A program made the position numbers and the translations under genes. From contig NZ_DIGV01000045.1 of the NCBI RefSeq assembly GCF_002419815.1, positions 17,676-41,821 on the forward strand: a DNA stretch of 24,146 bases, written 5' to 3'. Position 1 is the first letter of the stretch. Each line of letters begins with the position of its first letter. Positions 6,864-13,823 of the stretch are shown here, in pieces. A model generated the notes under the pieces. The model was given only the letters and a program-made list of their open reading frames with translations. It was not told where the DNA came from and made no database searches. This stretch comes from Brevundimonas sp. UBA5713. Its GTDB lineage: Bacteria; Pseudomonadota; Alphaproteobacteria; Caulobacterales; Caulobacteraceae.

Positions 6864-7769
6864 ATGACCCAATCCAACAAAACCATTCTGGTCTTCGGCG
6901 GCACGGGCCTTCAGGGCGGAGCCGCCGCACTGGCCCTGCGCGAAAACAACTGGCCGGTACGGGCGCTGGTACGTGATCCGGCATCGCCGAAAGCGAGGGC
7001 ACTGGCCAATCATGGCGTGGAGCTGATGGCGGGCGATCTGTCCGACAAGGCCTCCATCGATCGCGCCATGCAGGGCGTCTATGGCGTGTTCAGCGTCCAG
7101 CCCAGCTCGGGGCAGGGCGAGGCCTATGGTGTGAGCGATGCCGAGGAAATCCTCTATGGCACGACCATCGCCGATCTCGCCCAAAAGCACGGCGTCCAGC
7201 ATCTGGTGTACAGTTCTGTGCTGTCTGCGGGTGGCGAGCCGCTGAACCTCGGCCATTTCGACAGCAAGACGCAGATCGAGCGCCACATCCGTGCCATCGG
7301 CCTGCCGGCCACCATCATCCGCCCGCCCAGTTTCCATGAACTGTTGTTGCAGTTGGGCGGCGACTTCTCCGGCATCTATAGTTTTCTGTCGGACGCGGAC
7401 GAACCCATGCATGCCATCGCCACGCGCGATATCGGTCGGATCGTGGCGGGCATCTTCGCCGCGCCGCAAACCTATATCGGCCAGTCTTTCGAGATCGGGG
7501 GCGATGTCATTACAGGCCGTCAGGTGGCAGATATCCTGTCCAAGGCCCTTGGCCGTCCGCTGACCTATCAGCGCATCGGTGGTGATATTCTGGACGCCAC
7601 GCCCTCGCTACGTCGCCTGTCCCAGATGTGTGACGAGGGCTATTTCAAACCTGCCGTCGACATTCCCGCGCTGGAGGCCCGCTTCGGACCGATGATCCGG
7701 TTCGAAGACTGGGTGCGCACCCTCGGGCGTCCGATGCTGGAGGAAGCTGCGGGGTCAGGCCGCGCCTGA
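6864..7769 (+). CDS. NmrA-like NAD(P)-binding protein
   Basis: This 301-residue protein starts with a Rossmann motif, VFGGTGLQGGAAALAL, followed by VRALVRDPAS, GDLSDKASIDRAM, and the HLVYSSVLSAGG segment of the atypical short-chain dehydrogenase/NmrA family. Members are NAD(P)-dependent oxidoreductases or redox-sensing regulators; the substrate here is unknown. The start ATG at 6864 is supported by GAGGA (6855-6859), which overlaps the stop of the RidA-like gene; an in-frame upstream opening at 6786 would run through that gene and is rejected. Pairing with a Rid protein and a TetR regulator suggests inducible handling of a reactive or xenobiotic compound, which is an inference. A GACTC (GANTC-type) site sits in the 7-nt gap. 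Confidence 0.88.
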   Translation: MTQSNKTILVFGGTGLQGGAAALALRENNWPVRALVRDPASPKARALANHGVELMAGDLSDKASIDRAMQGVYGVFSVQPSSGQGEAYGVSDAEEILYGTTIADLAQKHGVQHLVYSSVLSAGGEPLNLGHFDSKTQIERHIRAIGLPATIIRPPSFHELLLQLGGDFSGIYSFLSDADEPMHAIATRDIGRIVAGIFAAPQTYIGQSFEIGGDVITGRQVADILSKALGRPLTYQRIGGDILDATPSLRRLSQMCDEGYFKPAVDIPALEARFGPMIRFEDWVRTLGRPMLEEAAGSGRA

Positions 7770-7771
7770 CC
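7753..7771 (+). terminator. Hairpin overlapping the NmrA-like stop codon
   Basis: GGTCAGGC (7753-7760) and GCCTGACC (7764-7771) are perfect 8-bp arms with a 3-nt centre. The TGA stop (7767-7769) lies in the right arm. Only two T residues follow. Confidence 0.4.
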
Positions 7772-7780
7772 TTCATAATG

Positions 7781-7813
7781 TGGGTGCGGCGGTGCTTTAG
7801 TTGGCCGCACCCA
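7781..7813 (+). terminator. Terminator-like hairpin after NmrA-like gene
   Basis: TGGGTGCGGC (7781-7790) and GCCGCACCCA (7804-7813) are perfect 10-bp arms with a 13-nt loop, nine bases after the first hairpin. The tail ATTG is only weakly T-rich. It probably closes the RidA-like/NmrA-like transcript. Confidence 0.6.
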
Positions 7814-7869
7814 ATTGACCGTCATGGGGTAGGGCGCGCTACCATGGCAGCTATGAGTCGGTGTGCCGC

Positions 7870-8922
7870 ATGATCAAATATATCGGCTCCAAACGTGCCC
7901 TTCTGGGGCAGGTGGGGGCGGCCATTCAGGCCGTGCTGCCCGATGGCGGTCAGGTCTGTGATCTGTTTTCCGGCTCGGCCCGCGTGGGGCACCACCTGAA
8001 AAAGATGCGCTATCGGGTCTGGTCGAACGACCACAACACCTATGCCCACGCTCTTGCCACCGCCTATGTACAGGCCGACCGCGAGGTCTGGGCCGACAAG
8101 GCGACCGCCATTCTGGCCGAGCTGGAAACCGTCACGCCGCAGGCCGGATGGTTCACGAGAACCTTTTGCGAAGAGGCCCGCTTCTTCCACCCCGACAATG
8201 GCGCACGCATCGATGCCATGCGCGAGCGTATCGAACAGATGGGCTTGGAGCCCGAACTGAAGGCCGTGGTTCTGGTCGCGCTGATGGAAGCTGCCGACCG
8301 GGTGGATTCCACGGCGGGCTTGCAAATGGCCTATATGAAGCAATGGGCCCCGCGCGCGCTGAAACCGATGAAGCTGCGCCTGCCGGAACTCTTGCCCGCA
8401 GTCGTCGGCGGCCCGTGCAAGGCCACCCAGGCCGACGCGATCGACATTGCACCCGAGATCGAGGCCGACCTCGTTTATCTGGACCCGCCCTATAATCAGC
8501 ATTCCTATCTGGCCAACTATCACTGCTGGGAAAGTCTGGTGCTGTGGGACAAGCCGGAAACCTATGGCGTGGCCCGCAAGCGCGTGGACGTGCGACAGCG
8601 CAAGAGCGCCTTCAACTCCCGCCCTGCCATCGGTCCGGCCTTGAGAGGCGTGATCGAAGGGCTGAACGCTCCCAATCTGGTCGTCAGCTTCAACGACGAA
8701 GGCTATCTGTCACGCGAAGAGCTGGAAGCCATGCTGTCCAGCCGCAAATATGTGCAGGTGCTGGAGATACCCCGACCCCGCTATGTGGGCGCGCGCATAG
8801 GCATCCATAATCTAAAAGGCGAAAAAGTTGGCACCGTCGGGCGACTGCAAAACTTCGAGCGCTTGTTTGTAGCTACAGAAAAACCCGTTGATTTATCAGG
8901 GGTAATGCCCGCCCCCGAGTAA
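7870..8922 (+). CDS. Solitary D12-class adenine-specific DNA methyltransferase
   Basis: This 350-residue protein carries the features of the MethyltransfD12 family (Dam-like N6-adenine methylases). These are the N-terminal IKYIGSKRALL segment (the family's PGSK-like SAM-binding start), CDLFSGSARVGHHLKK as motif I, and the catalytic DPPY motif in VYLDPPYNQHSY (about residues 206-217). The region between (about 70-190) would hold the target recognition part. No restriction endonuclease or specificity gene is adjacent, so it looks like an orphan methylase; the recognition sequence cannot be read from the sequence. The start is uncertain: GTG at 7861 (353 aa) is possible, but ATG at 7870 gives the best alignment to the family N-terminus. 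Neither has a strong Shine-Dalgarno. It is not CcrM, which is a different class. Confidence 0.88.
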   Translation: MIKYIGSKRALLGQVGAAIQAVLPDGGQVCDLFSGSARVGHHLKKMRYRVWSNDHNTYAHALATAYVQADREVWADKATAILAELETVTPQAGWFTRTFCEEARFFHPDNGARIDAMRERIEQMGLEPELKAVVLVALMEAADRVDSTAGLQMAYMKQWAPRALKPMKLRLPELLPAVVGGPCKATQADAIDIAPEIEADLVYLDPPYNQHSYLANYHCWESLVLWDKPETYGVARKRVDVRQRKSAFNSRPAIGPALRGVIEGLNAPNLVVSFNDEGYLSREELEAMLSSRKYVQVLEIPRPRYVGARIGIHNLKGEKVGTVGRLQNFERLFVATEKPVDLSGVMPAPE

Positions 8923-8933
8923 AAATACTCAGG

Positions 8934-8949
8934 GATCGGTTCGGCGATC
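8934..8949 (+). terminator. Weak inverted repeat after methyltransferase
   Basis: GATCG (8934-8938) and CGATC (8945-8949) form a short 5-bp stem followed by GCTTTG. It may be a weak terminator. The 97-nt gap also holds AGACA/TGTCT arms at 8958-8962/8969-8973, with a 6-nt spacer. Confidence 0.25.
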
Positions 8950-9019
8950 GCTTTGTAAGACATTGTTTTGTCTAACTTAGCCATTTGGAACGCAGGCTGA
9001 AAACGGTCGTTTCGACCAT

Positions 9020-9346
9020 ATGTCAGTTTCGTTTTTGCCCCCCGTGAAAGAGGCTCGCCCAGACCCTGGTCGGGCGGCCGAAGCGTACCGCACCGCGGAT
9101 CGTTTGGGTCGCGCATCGCGCCGCTCGGTCGAGTGGCAACTTCTGTGCAAGGCCGATCACGAGCGCTGCGCCTTGAAACCCTTCGCCGATGTGTTCGCCG
9201 ACGATCTGGATCAGATCGATGATGCGGAGTTCGTAGACGCCCCCGATCCCGACAGTGAAGAGCACATGGTCCGGTCGGCCTATCTTCTGGCCGCGGTCAC
9301 TGTGGGCACCGTCTTTATGCTGCTGGGATCGATCGTCCTGATCTAG
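9020..9346 (+). CDS. Small membrane-anchored protein of unknown function
   Basis: I do not recognise this 108-residue protein. The N-terminal 55 residues are polar and basic (RAAEAYRTADRLGRASRRS). The middle is strongly acidic (about residues 55-82, ADDLDQIDDAEFVDAPDPDSEEH). The C-terminus is a single hydrophobic segment, AYLLAAVTVGTVFMLLGSIVLI, that ends the protein, so it is a tail-anchored type with the N-terminus probably in the cytoplasm. Codon use fits the genome, with mainly G/C third positions. No strong Shine-Dalgarno precedes the ATG at 9020. Its TAG shares the CTAG tetranucleotide at 9343-9346 with the stop of the convergent rnhB gene. Confidence 0.7.
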   Translation: MSVSFLPPVKEARPDPGRAAEAYRTADRLGRASRRSVEWQLLCKADHERCALKPFADVFADDLDQIDDAEFVDAPDPDSEEHMVRSAYLLAAVTVGTVFMLLGSIVLI

Positions 9347-9999
9347 GCGGCTTCACGGCCAAGCAAAGCCCGTATCGGCGCATAGCTGCTACGGTGTTCG
9401 GGGCAGGGGCCATGCAGGGCCAATGCCTCACGATGGGTCGCCGACCCATAACCCTTGTGTCTGGCAAAACCGTAGGCCGGATAAAGGGTATCCAGTTCGA
9501 CCAGCAATTGGTCCCGCGTCGTTTTGGCCAGAATGGACGCCGCTGCGATAGAGAGCGAAAGCCCGTCGCCCCCCACGGCCACATCCACCTTGCACGGCAG
9601 ATCAAACTTGTAGTTGCCGTCGACCAAAGCCCCCGCAGGTGCGATCGACAGAGCCGAAATGGCCCGCTGCATCGCCAGCTGGGTGGCCTTCAGAATATTC
9701 AGCGCATCAATCTCGGCCACCGACGCATGGCCTATGCCCCACGCCAGCGCCTTTTCCTTGATGACGGGCATCAGCACTTCGCGCCGTTTCTCCGTCAGCG
9801 CCTTGGAGTCGTTCAGGCCAGCCGGAATGTCGTCGGGGTTCAGGATCACAGCCGCCGCCGTCACCGGCCCCGCCCACGGCCCGCGCCCGGCCTCGTCCAC
9901 CCCGCACACCAGCCCGCCACACACCGCCGCCAGATGGTTCTCCAGATCCATGGTCAGCGGAGGTTTGATGGTTTTGGTGCGTTTGGGCTTGGTGGTCAT
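9343..9999 (-). CDS. rnhB: Ribonuclease HII
   Basis: This 218-residue enzyme removes ribonucleotides from DNA and degrades RNA in RNA-DNA hybrids in the cytoplasm. The four catalytic acidic residues are visible: D35 and E36 in VDEAGRGPWAGPV, D127 in LVDGNYKF, and D145 in VGGDGLS. The family segments NDSKALTEKRRE and AAASILAKTTRD are also present. The ATG at 9999 gives a basic 16-residue N-terminal extension; M17 is an alternative start close to the conserved domain. It lies 49 nt downstream of the LysR-type gene on the same strand and could be read through from it. Confidence 0.95.
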   Translation of the reverse strand: MTTKPKRTKTIKPPLTMDLENHLAAVCGGLVCGVDEAGRGPWAGPVTAAAVILNPDDIPAGLNDSKALTEKRREVLMPVIKEKALAWGIGHASVAEIDALNILKATQLAMQRAISALSIAPAGALVDGNYKFDLPCKVDVAVGGDGLSLSIAAASILAKTTRDQLLVELDTLYPAYGFARHKGYGSATHREALALHGPCPEHRSSYAPIRALLGREAA

Positions 10000-10048
10000 T
10001 GTGGGTCTATGGCGGGTAATCGGAAGCGGGAAAAGAGGGTCTTCGTAT

Positions 10049-10960
10049 CTAGGCCTGAGTTACCGAGGCGATCTTGTGTCTAAGCCATTCGTGCGCGGGG
10101 TCGGCGCTATGCCGTTCATGCCACGCTTGGGAAAAGTCAAACGCCGCCACGGGAAAGGGCGGTTCGAAAACGGCCAGATCGCCGCGCGTGCGATAGGGCC
10201 GCAGCGTTCGGCTGGAGACCGTCAGAACCAGATCTGTGCCGATCACCAGATTAGCCGCCGTGCTCCAGTGCGGCACGCTAATCGCGACGTTGCGTCGATG
10301 GCCCAGGGCCGCCAGTGCGCGATCGACTTCTGAGCCTGCATCCGGGGGCATGCCCACCAACAGATGCGGGCGTTGCAGATATTCGGACAAGGACAGTCCG
10401 CCCGCGGGCGGCATATGCGAACGGTCGGCCACACAGGCAAAGGTTTCGCTGAACAGGGTCTGCTGCCGGATCGGCGCAGGCGCATCGGCAAAGACGCCCA
10501 GCGCCACGTCCACCTCTGCCTCTTGCAAGGCCCGCAGGGTGGCCTCGCGCGACAGGTGCACGACCCTGATCTGAATGCCCGGAGCCTCCCGACGCAAAGC
10601 CCGGGTTAGCGCCGGTAACACCACCTGTGATCCATAATCGGACATGGCCAGCCGGAAAGTCTGGCGGGCGCGCTCGGGCTCGAACGGTTCCGGCCTTATC
10701 AGTCGACGCACACCGTCCAAGGTGGCCGTCAGTTCCGGTCGCAGCGATTGTGCCATCGCGCTGGCCGTCAGTCCGCCTCCGTGGCGTATCAACAGCGGAT
10801 CATCAAACAGTTGGCGCAGCCGCGCCAGCGCATGGCTGACTGCGGGCTGGCTCATGTTCAGTCGCACGGCTGCGCGCGACACGTGCTGCTCCGCCAGCAG
10901 GGCCTCCAGCACCACCAGCAGGTTCAGATCAACGCTGCGAAGATTATTCGTTGTGTGCAT
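10049..10960 (-). CDS. LysR family transcriptional regulator
   Basis: This 303-residue protein has the LysR winged helix-turn-helix at residues about 9-68 (VDLNLLVVLEALLAEQHVSRAA, NMSQPAVSHALARLRQLF, DDPLLIRHGGG). A substrate-binding domain follows, with typical LALGVF and PHLLVG segments. The reading frame extends upstream to 11245, but the ATG at 10960 gives the expected N-terminus; the upstream extension would overlap the divergent transporter gene. It is transcribed away from the YdcZ-type transporter gene with 75 nt between the start codons, the usual arrangement for a LysR regulator and its target. The effector is unknown. Confidence 0.93.
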   Translation of the reverse strand: MHTTNNLRSVDLNLLVVLEALLAEQHVSRAAVRLNMSQPAVSHALARLRQLFDDPLLIRHGGGLTASAMAQSLRPELTATLDGVRRLIRPEPFEPERARQTFRLAMSDYGSQVVLPALTRALRREAPGIQIRVVHLSREATLRALQEAEVDVALGVFADAPAPIRQQTLFSETFACVADRSHMPPAGGLSLSEYLQRPHLLVGMPPDAGSEVDRALAALGHRRNVAISVPHWSTAANLVIGTDLVLTVSSRTLRPYRTRGDLAVFEPPFPVAAFDFSQAWHERHSADPAHEWLRHKIASVTQA

Positions 10961-11035
10961 GATGAATATAATAACATCGATTTTCCATTTATTCAGCCAA
11001 TGGTCGATGAAGCGGTCAAAAGGAGATTGACCGTC

Positions 11036-11512
11036 ATGCAAACCCCGTCGCTGCTTCTCTTGCTCGGAGCCATCATCACAGGTGCCGTGGTGCCCTTTCA
11101 GGCGGGGGCCAACGCCGCCATGGGGCGCGCCTTGGGCCATCCCTTGTGGGGCTCTGTGGTGTCCTTGTGCGTCAGTTTGATCTGTATCGCGCCCATACTG
11201 GCCGTGGCGCGGGTCAAAGCACCGGCTCTCGGTCAACTGGCCCATACGCCGCCGTGGGTATGGATCGGCGGCATGGTGGGCCTGCTGTACATCACCGGTG
11301 CGCTGATGCTGATGCCCCGACTGGGAGCGGCAGGTTTCATCGTTGCGGCGCTGGCTGGACAGATGCTGGCGTCAGTTCTGATCGACCATTTTGGCCTTGT
11401 GGGCTTGGCCGCCCGCCCCGTCGATATCCACCGTCTGGCCGGATTGGCCCTTGTGATGGCGGGCCTGTTGGTGATGCAGGGACAGGCGCTGTGGTCACGG
11501 GCGGCGACCTGA
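11036..11512 (+). CDS. YdcZ/DUF606-type DMT superfamily transporter
   Basis: This 158-residue inner membrane protein has about five hydrophobic segments. It carries the DMT_YdcZ pattern: an N-terminal GAIITGAVVPFQAGANAAMG, where the Gln and Asn in the first segment are typical, then ITGALMLMPRLGAAGFIVAALAGQML. These are half-size relatives of EamA drug/metabolite exporters and probably act as oligomers. The start at 11036 is supported by AAGGAG (11020-11025), ten bases upstream; an in-frame ATG further upstream lacks this. It lies beside a divergent LysR regulator that probably controls it. The transported compound is unknown. Confidence 0.88.
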   Translation: MQTPSLLLLLGAIITGAVVPFQAGANAAMGRALGHPLWGSVVSLCVSLICIAPILAVARVKAPALGQLAHTPPWVWIGGMVGLLYITGALMLMPRLGAAGFIVAALAGQMLASVLIDHFGLVGLAARPVDIHRLAGLALVMAGLLVMQGQALWSRAAT

Positions 11513-11607
11513 CCGACGGATTTGGCACGCGCGCCGCAGTGGCCCTATACCTTTATGCGTCAGGGCGCGCCGCCGAGGGTGACGGCGCAGGGCTTGGAAA
11601 ACGCGCG

Positions 11608-12264
11608 ATGATTTCACTGGACCGCAGGTCACGATGGATGGCCGTCTGTTTTTCGGGCGTGGCCGGATTTGTGGATGCGGTCGGGTTTCTGACGTCCGGC
11701 GGCTATTTTGTCTCGTTCATGAGCGGCAATTCGACCCTGTTCAGCGTCGGCATGGTGCAGGGGCGGATGGGGGTTGGTCTGGCCGGATTGCTGATCGCAA
11801 GTTTTGTGTTCGGCGTAGTGGCTGGATCGTCGCTGGGCCGGATCAGCGCCCGCTGGCGACGGACGATCATCCTTTGCGCAGTGACGGCCTTGTTGGCGCT
11901 GGCGCTGATGCTGCATCTGGTCGGGGCAGGGCTGTGGGCCACCCTGCCGCTGGCCATGGCCATGGGTGCCGAAAACACCGTCTTTGGCGAAGACGGCGAT
12001 GTGCGTGTGGGCCTGACCTATATGACCGGCGCGCTGGTCAAGATGGGCAAGCGCATCACCGTTGCCCTGTTCGGCGGCGACCGCTGGGGCTGGGTGCCGT
12101 TCCTGCTGTTGTGGCTGGGGCTGGCGGTCGGGGCAGGGCTGGGGGCTCTGGCCTATCAGTTCATGGGTCCCTTAGCCCTCGCTGCCGCTGTGGCCGCCAT
12201 GGGGGCCATGACGCTGCTCAGCTTAAGGACTGACCTGCGTCGTCAGTCGACCAGTTCGCGATAG
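11608..12264 (+). CDS. DUF1275 (YoaK) family membrane protein
   Basis: This 218-residue membrane protein has about six hydrophobic segments. Its N-terminal half matches the DUF1275 family: GVAGFVDAVGFLTSGGYFVSFMSGNST, with the family's SGN motif, and later AMAMGAENTVFGEDGDVRVGLTYMTGAL. The function of the family is not established. The open frame extends far upstream, but the ATG at 11608 matches the family N-terminus and has TTGGAAA upstream. It follows the YdcZ-type gene after 95 nt and may share regulation. Its 3' end overlaps the convergent tag gene by 22 nt. Confidence 0.9.
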   Translation: MISLDRRSRWMAVCFSGVAGFVDAVGFLTSGGYFVSFMSGNSTLFSVGMVQGRMGVGLAGLLIASFVFGVVAGSSLGRISARWRRTIILCAVTALLALALMLHLVGAGLWATLPLAMAMGAENTVFGEDGDVRVGLTYMTGALVKMGKRITVALFGGDRWGWVPFLLLWLGLAVGAGLGALAYQFMGPLALAAAVAAMGAMTLLSLRTDLRRQSTSSR

Positions 12265-12821
12265 CGGAAACAGCTCACCATGTGATCCTGCACCAAGCCA
12301 CAGGCTTGCATGAAGGCATAGACGATGACGGGCCCGACGAATTTGAAGCCGCGTTTCTTTAGGGCCTTGGACAGGGCCACGCTCTCGGGGCTTTGGGTAG
12401 GGTAGGGCTCGCCCTCGACCAGATGGTTCTGGATCGGCTTGCCGCCGACGAAGGACCAGATCCATTGGCTGAAATCCTCGCCATTATCGCGCATCTGCAC
12501 GAACAGGCGGGCGCTCTGGATGGTGGCGATGATCTTGGCGCGGCTGCGGATGATGCGCGCATCGTTCAATAGTCGCTCGACATCGGCATCGTCGAAGGCG
12601 GCGACCTTGTCAGGATCGAAACCGGCAAAGGCATCGCGGATGCCTTCGCGTTTCCGCAGGATGGTGATCCACGCCAGACCCGCCTGCATCCCGTCCAGCA
12701 CCAGCTTTTCCCACAGCGCGCGGCTATCGTACTCGGGTACACCCCATTCGATGTCGTGGTACTCAACATACAGCGGGTCGGTACCGCACCATTTGCAGCG
12801 GGACAGGGGTGTATCGGTCAT
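12243..12821 (-). CDS. tag: DNA-3-methyladenine glycosylase I
   Basis: This 192-residue enzyme removes 3-methyladenine from alkylated DNA in base excision repair. The zinc site matches the E. coli enzyme in spacing: C9 and H22 near the N-terminus, H180 and C184 near the C-terminus (DHMVSC). Other matches are YHDIEWGVP, MQAGLAWITILRKRE, and LSKALKKRGFKFVGPVIVYAFMQACGLVQDH. The position equivalent to E. coli Glu38, in the base-recognition pocket, is Asp here (D43 in LDGMQAGL), a conservative change. The gene overlaps the convergent DUF1275 gene by 22 nt. A 6-bp inverted repeat lies just upstream of its start. Confidence 0.96.
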   Translation of the reverse strand: MTDTPLSRCKWCGTDPLYVEYHDIEWGVPEYDSRALWEKLVLDGMQAGLAWITILRKREGIRDAFAGFDPDKVAAFDDADVERLLNDARIIRSRAKIIATIQSARLFVQMRDNGEDFSQWIWSFVGGKPIQNHLVEGEPYPTQSPESVALSKALKKRGFKFVGPVIVYAFMQACGLVQDHMVSCFRYRELVD

Positions 12822-12843
12822 CGAACAATGTTGCCAGAATGTT

Positions 12844-12859
12844 CCGCTTTGGCAAGCGG
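12844..12859. promoter_or_regulatory. Inverted repeat upstream of tag
   Basis: CCGCTT (12844-12849) and AAGCGG (12854-12859) flank TGGC, with flanking AATG/CATT (12838-12841/12860-12863) extending the symmetry. It sits 22 nt upstream of the tag start codon (minus strand) and could be an operator or a leader hairpin. Confidence 0.35.
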
Positions 12860-12870
12860 CATTTCAGTTG

Positions 12871-12968
12871 CCCGCGCTCGTCGGCCCTTCGGGACCTCCC
12901 GACCCGACGCGGTGCTTTTATTCTGGCCCGCGATCGTCGGCCCTGCGGGACCTCCCGACCCGACGCGG
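12871..12968. repeat. Tandem pair of REP-like palindromic elements
   Basis: Two 42-nt copies occur at 12871-12912 and 12927-12968, 56 nt apart. They differ at only two positions by eye (C/A at the seventh base, T/G in the loop part). Each begins CCCGCG and ends CGACGCGG, with internal CGTCGG and CCCGACCCGA blocks, so each folds as an imperfect stem with bulges. They lie in the 152-nt gap between ygfZ and tag, both on the minus strand. The sequence does not recur elsewhere in the window. Size, GC content, palindromy and intergenic location match repetitive extragenic palindromes; genome-wide copies would be needed to confirm this. Confidence 0.65.
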
Positions 12969-12973
12969 GCTAC

Positions 12974-13777
12974 TTACTCTGCGAAGGGCAGCGCCGGCAC
13001 CCAGGCGGGGCGGGTCACAGTCACCGGCTGGCCATTGACCGTCAGTTCGCCTTCCATGCGGTCCAGCCGCATCAGGGCCATGCCGGTCTGGCCTTGCACA
13101 CTGGTCACCTCACCCGCGCGACGTTCGACATTCAGCACTTCGGTGCCCACCTCGGGAGCGTCGCCCTCGAAGGTGAAGGGCAGCAGGCGGTTCTTGATCG
13201 TGCCGCGGCGTTTCATGCGCGAAGTGGTTTCCTGACCGACAAAACAACCCTTGTGGAAGTCGATGCCGTTCATCAGGTCAAAGTTCGCCTCGATCGGATA
13301 GGTCTTGTCCTTGGGCGCATCATAGGCCGCCTCGGCCACGCCCAGCGCCAGACGATGGGCGTGCCAGTCGGTCTCGGTCGCATTGGGCAGGGTCTCTGTC
13401 CCGATGGCACGACCGCCCAACCTAGCAAGGCGCGGATCGGCGATGAAATTGTCCGGCACATCGCCCCAAGCCACCAGCACAGGGCGGTCATCGGCGGCGA
13501 TCTGCACATCGGCGCGCAGCTTGTACATTGACAGGCGCTGGACCAGTCCGTCACGCGCGTCGGCTGGCACATCCAGCAGCACGCCGTCGTCCTGACCCCA
13601 GATCATCACATCGACCATCAGCCGCCCTTGCGGCGTCAGCAGGGCCCCGAAACGCAGCTCTGCGGCGGCAATCGTCTCCACATCCTGCGTCAGCAGATTG
13701 TGCAGGAAATGGCGGGATTCAGGGCCGGTGACGGCGATAACGGCGCGGCTGTTCAATCGGGCGATAGGCATGGCCAT
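12974..13777 (-). CDS. ygfZ: YgfZ/GcvT-domain folate-binding protein (Fe-S cluster maintenance)
   Basis: This 267-residue protein belongs to the YgfZ family, tetrahydrofolate-binding relatives of the glycine cleavage T protein that help keep certain [4Fe-4S] enzymes functional. The diagnostic motif KGCFVGQET is present, with the essential Cys at about residue 178. The N-terminal segment VTGPESRHFLHNLLTQDV and the PQGRLMVDVMIW segment also match. Several starts are close together: GTG at 13792, ATG at 13777, ATG at 13771. I used 13777; none has a clear Shine-Dalgarno at ideal spacing. It follows the YkgJ-type gene by about 46 nt on the same strand, probably as one transcript. Confidence 0.9.
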   Translation of the reverse strand: MAMPIARLNSRAVIAVTGPESRHFLHNLLTQDVETIAAAELRFGALLTPQGRLMVDVMIWGQDDGVLLDVPADARDGLVQRLSMYKLRADVQIAADDRPVLVAWGDVPDNFIADPRLARLGGRAIGTETLPNATETDWHAHRLALGVAEAAYDAPKDKTYPIEANFDLMNGIDFHKGCFVGQETTSRMKRRGTIKNRLLPFTFEGDAPEVGTEVLNVERRAGEVTSVQGQTGMALMRLDRMEGELTVNGQPVTVTRPAWVPALPFAE

Positions 13778-13823
13778 CAGATAGGCGCACACCCCTGCGA
13801 AATGAAGGTCTCATCTGATGTGA

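Noticed and set aside
10961..11245. Extended N-terminus of the LysR gene
   Set aside because: It would overlap the divergent transporter gene and its ribosome binding site; the ATG at 10960 matches the LysR N-terminus.
12871..12968. Possible minimal CRISPR array
   Set aside because: There are only two copies, the repeats are 42 nt palindromes with a 14-nt gap, and no cas genes are near; a REP-like pair explains it better.
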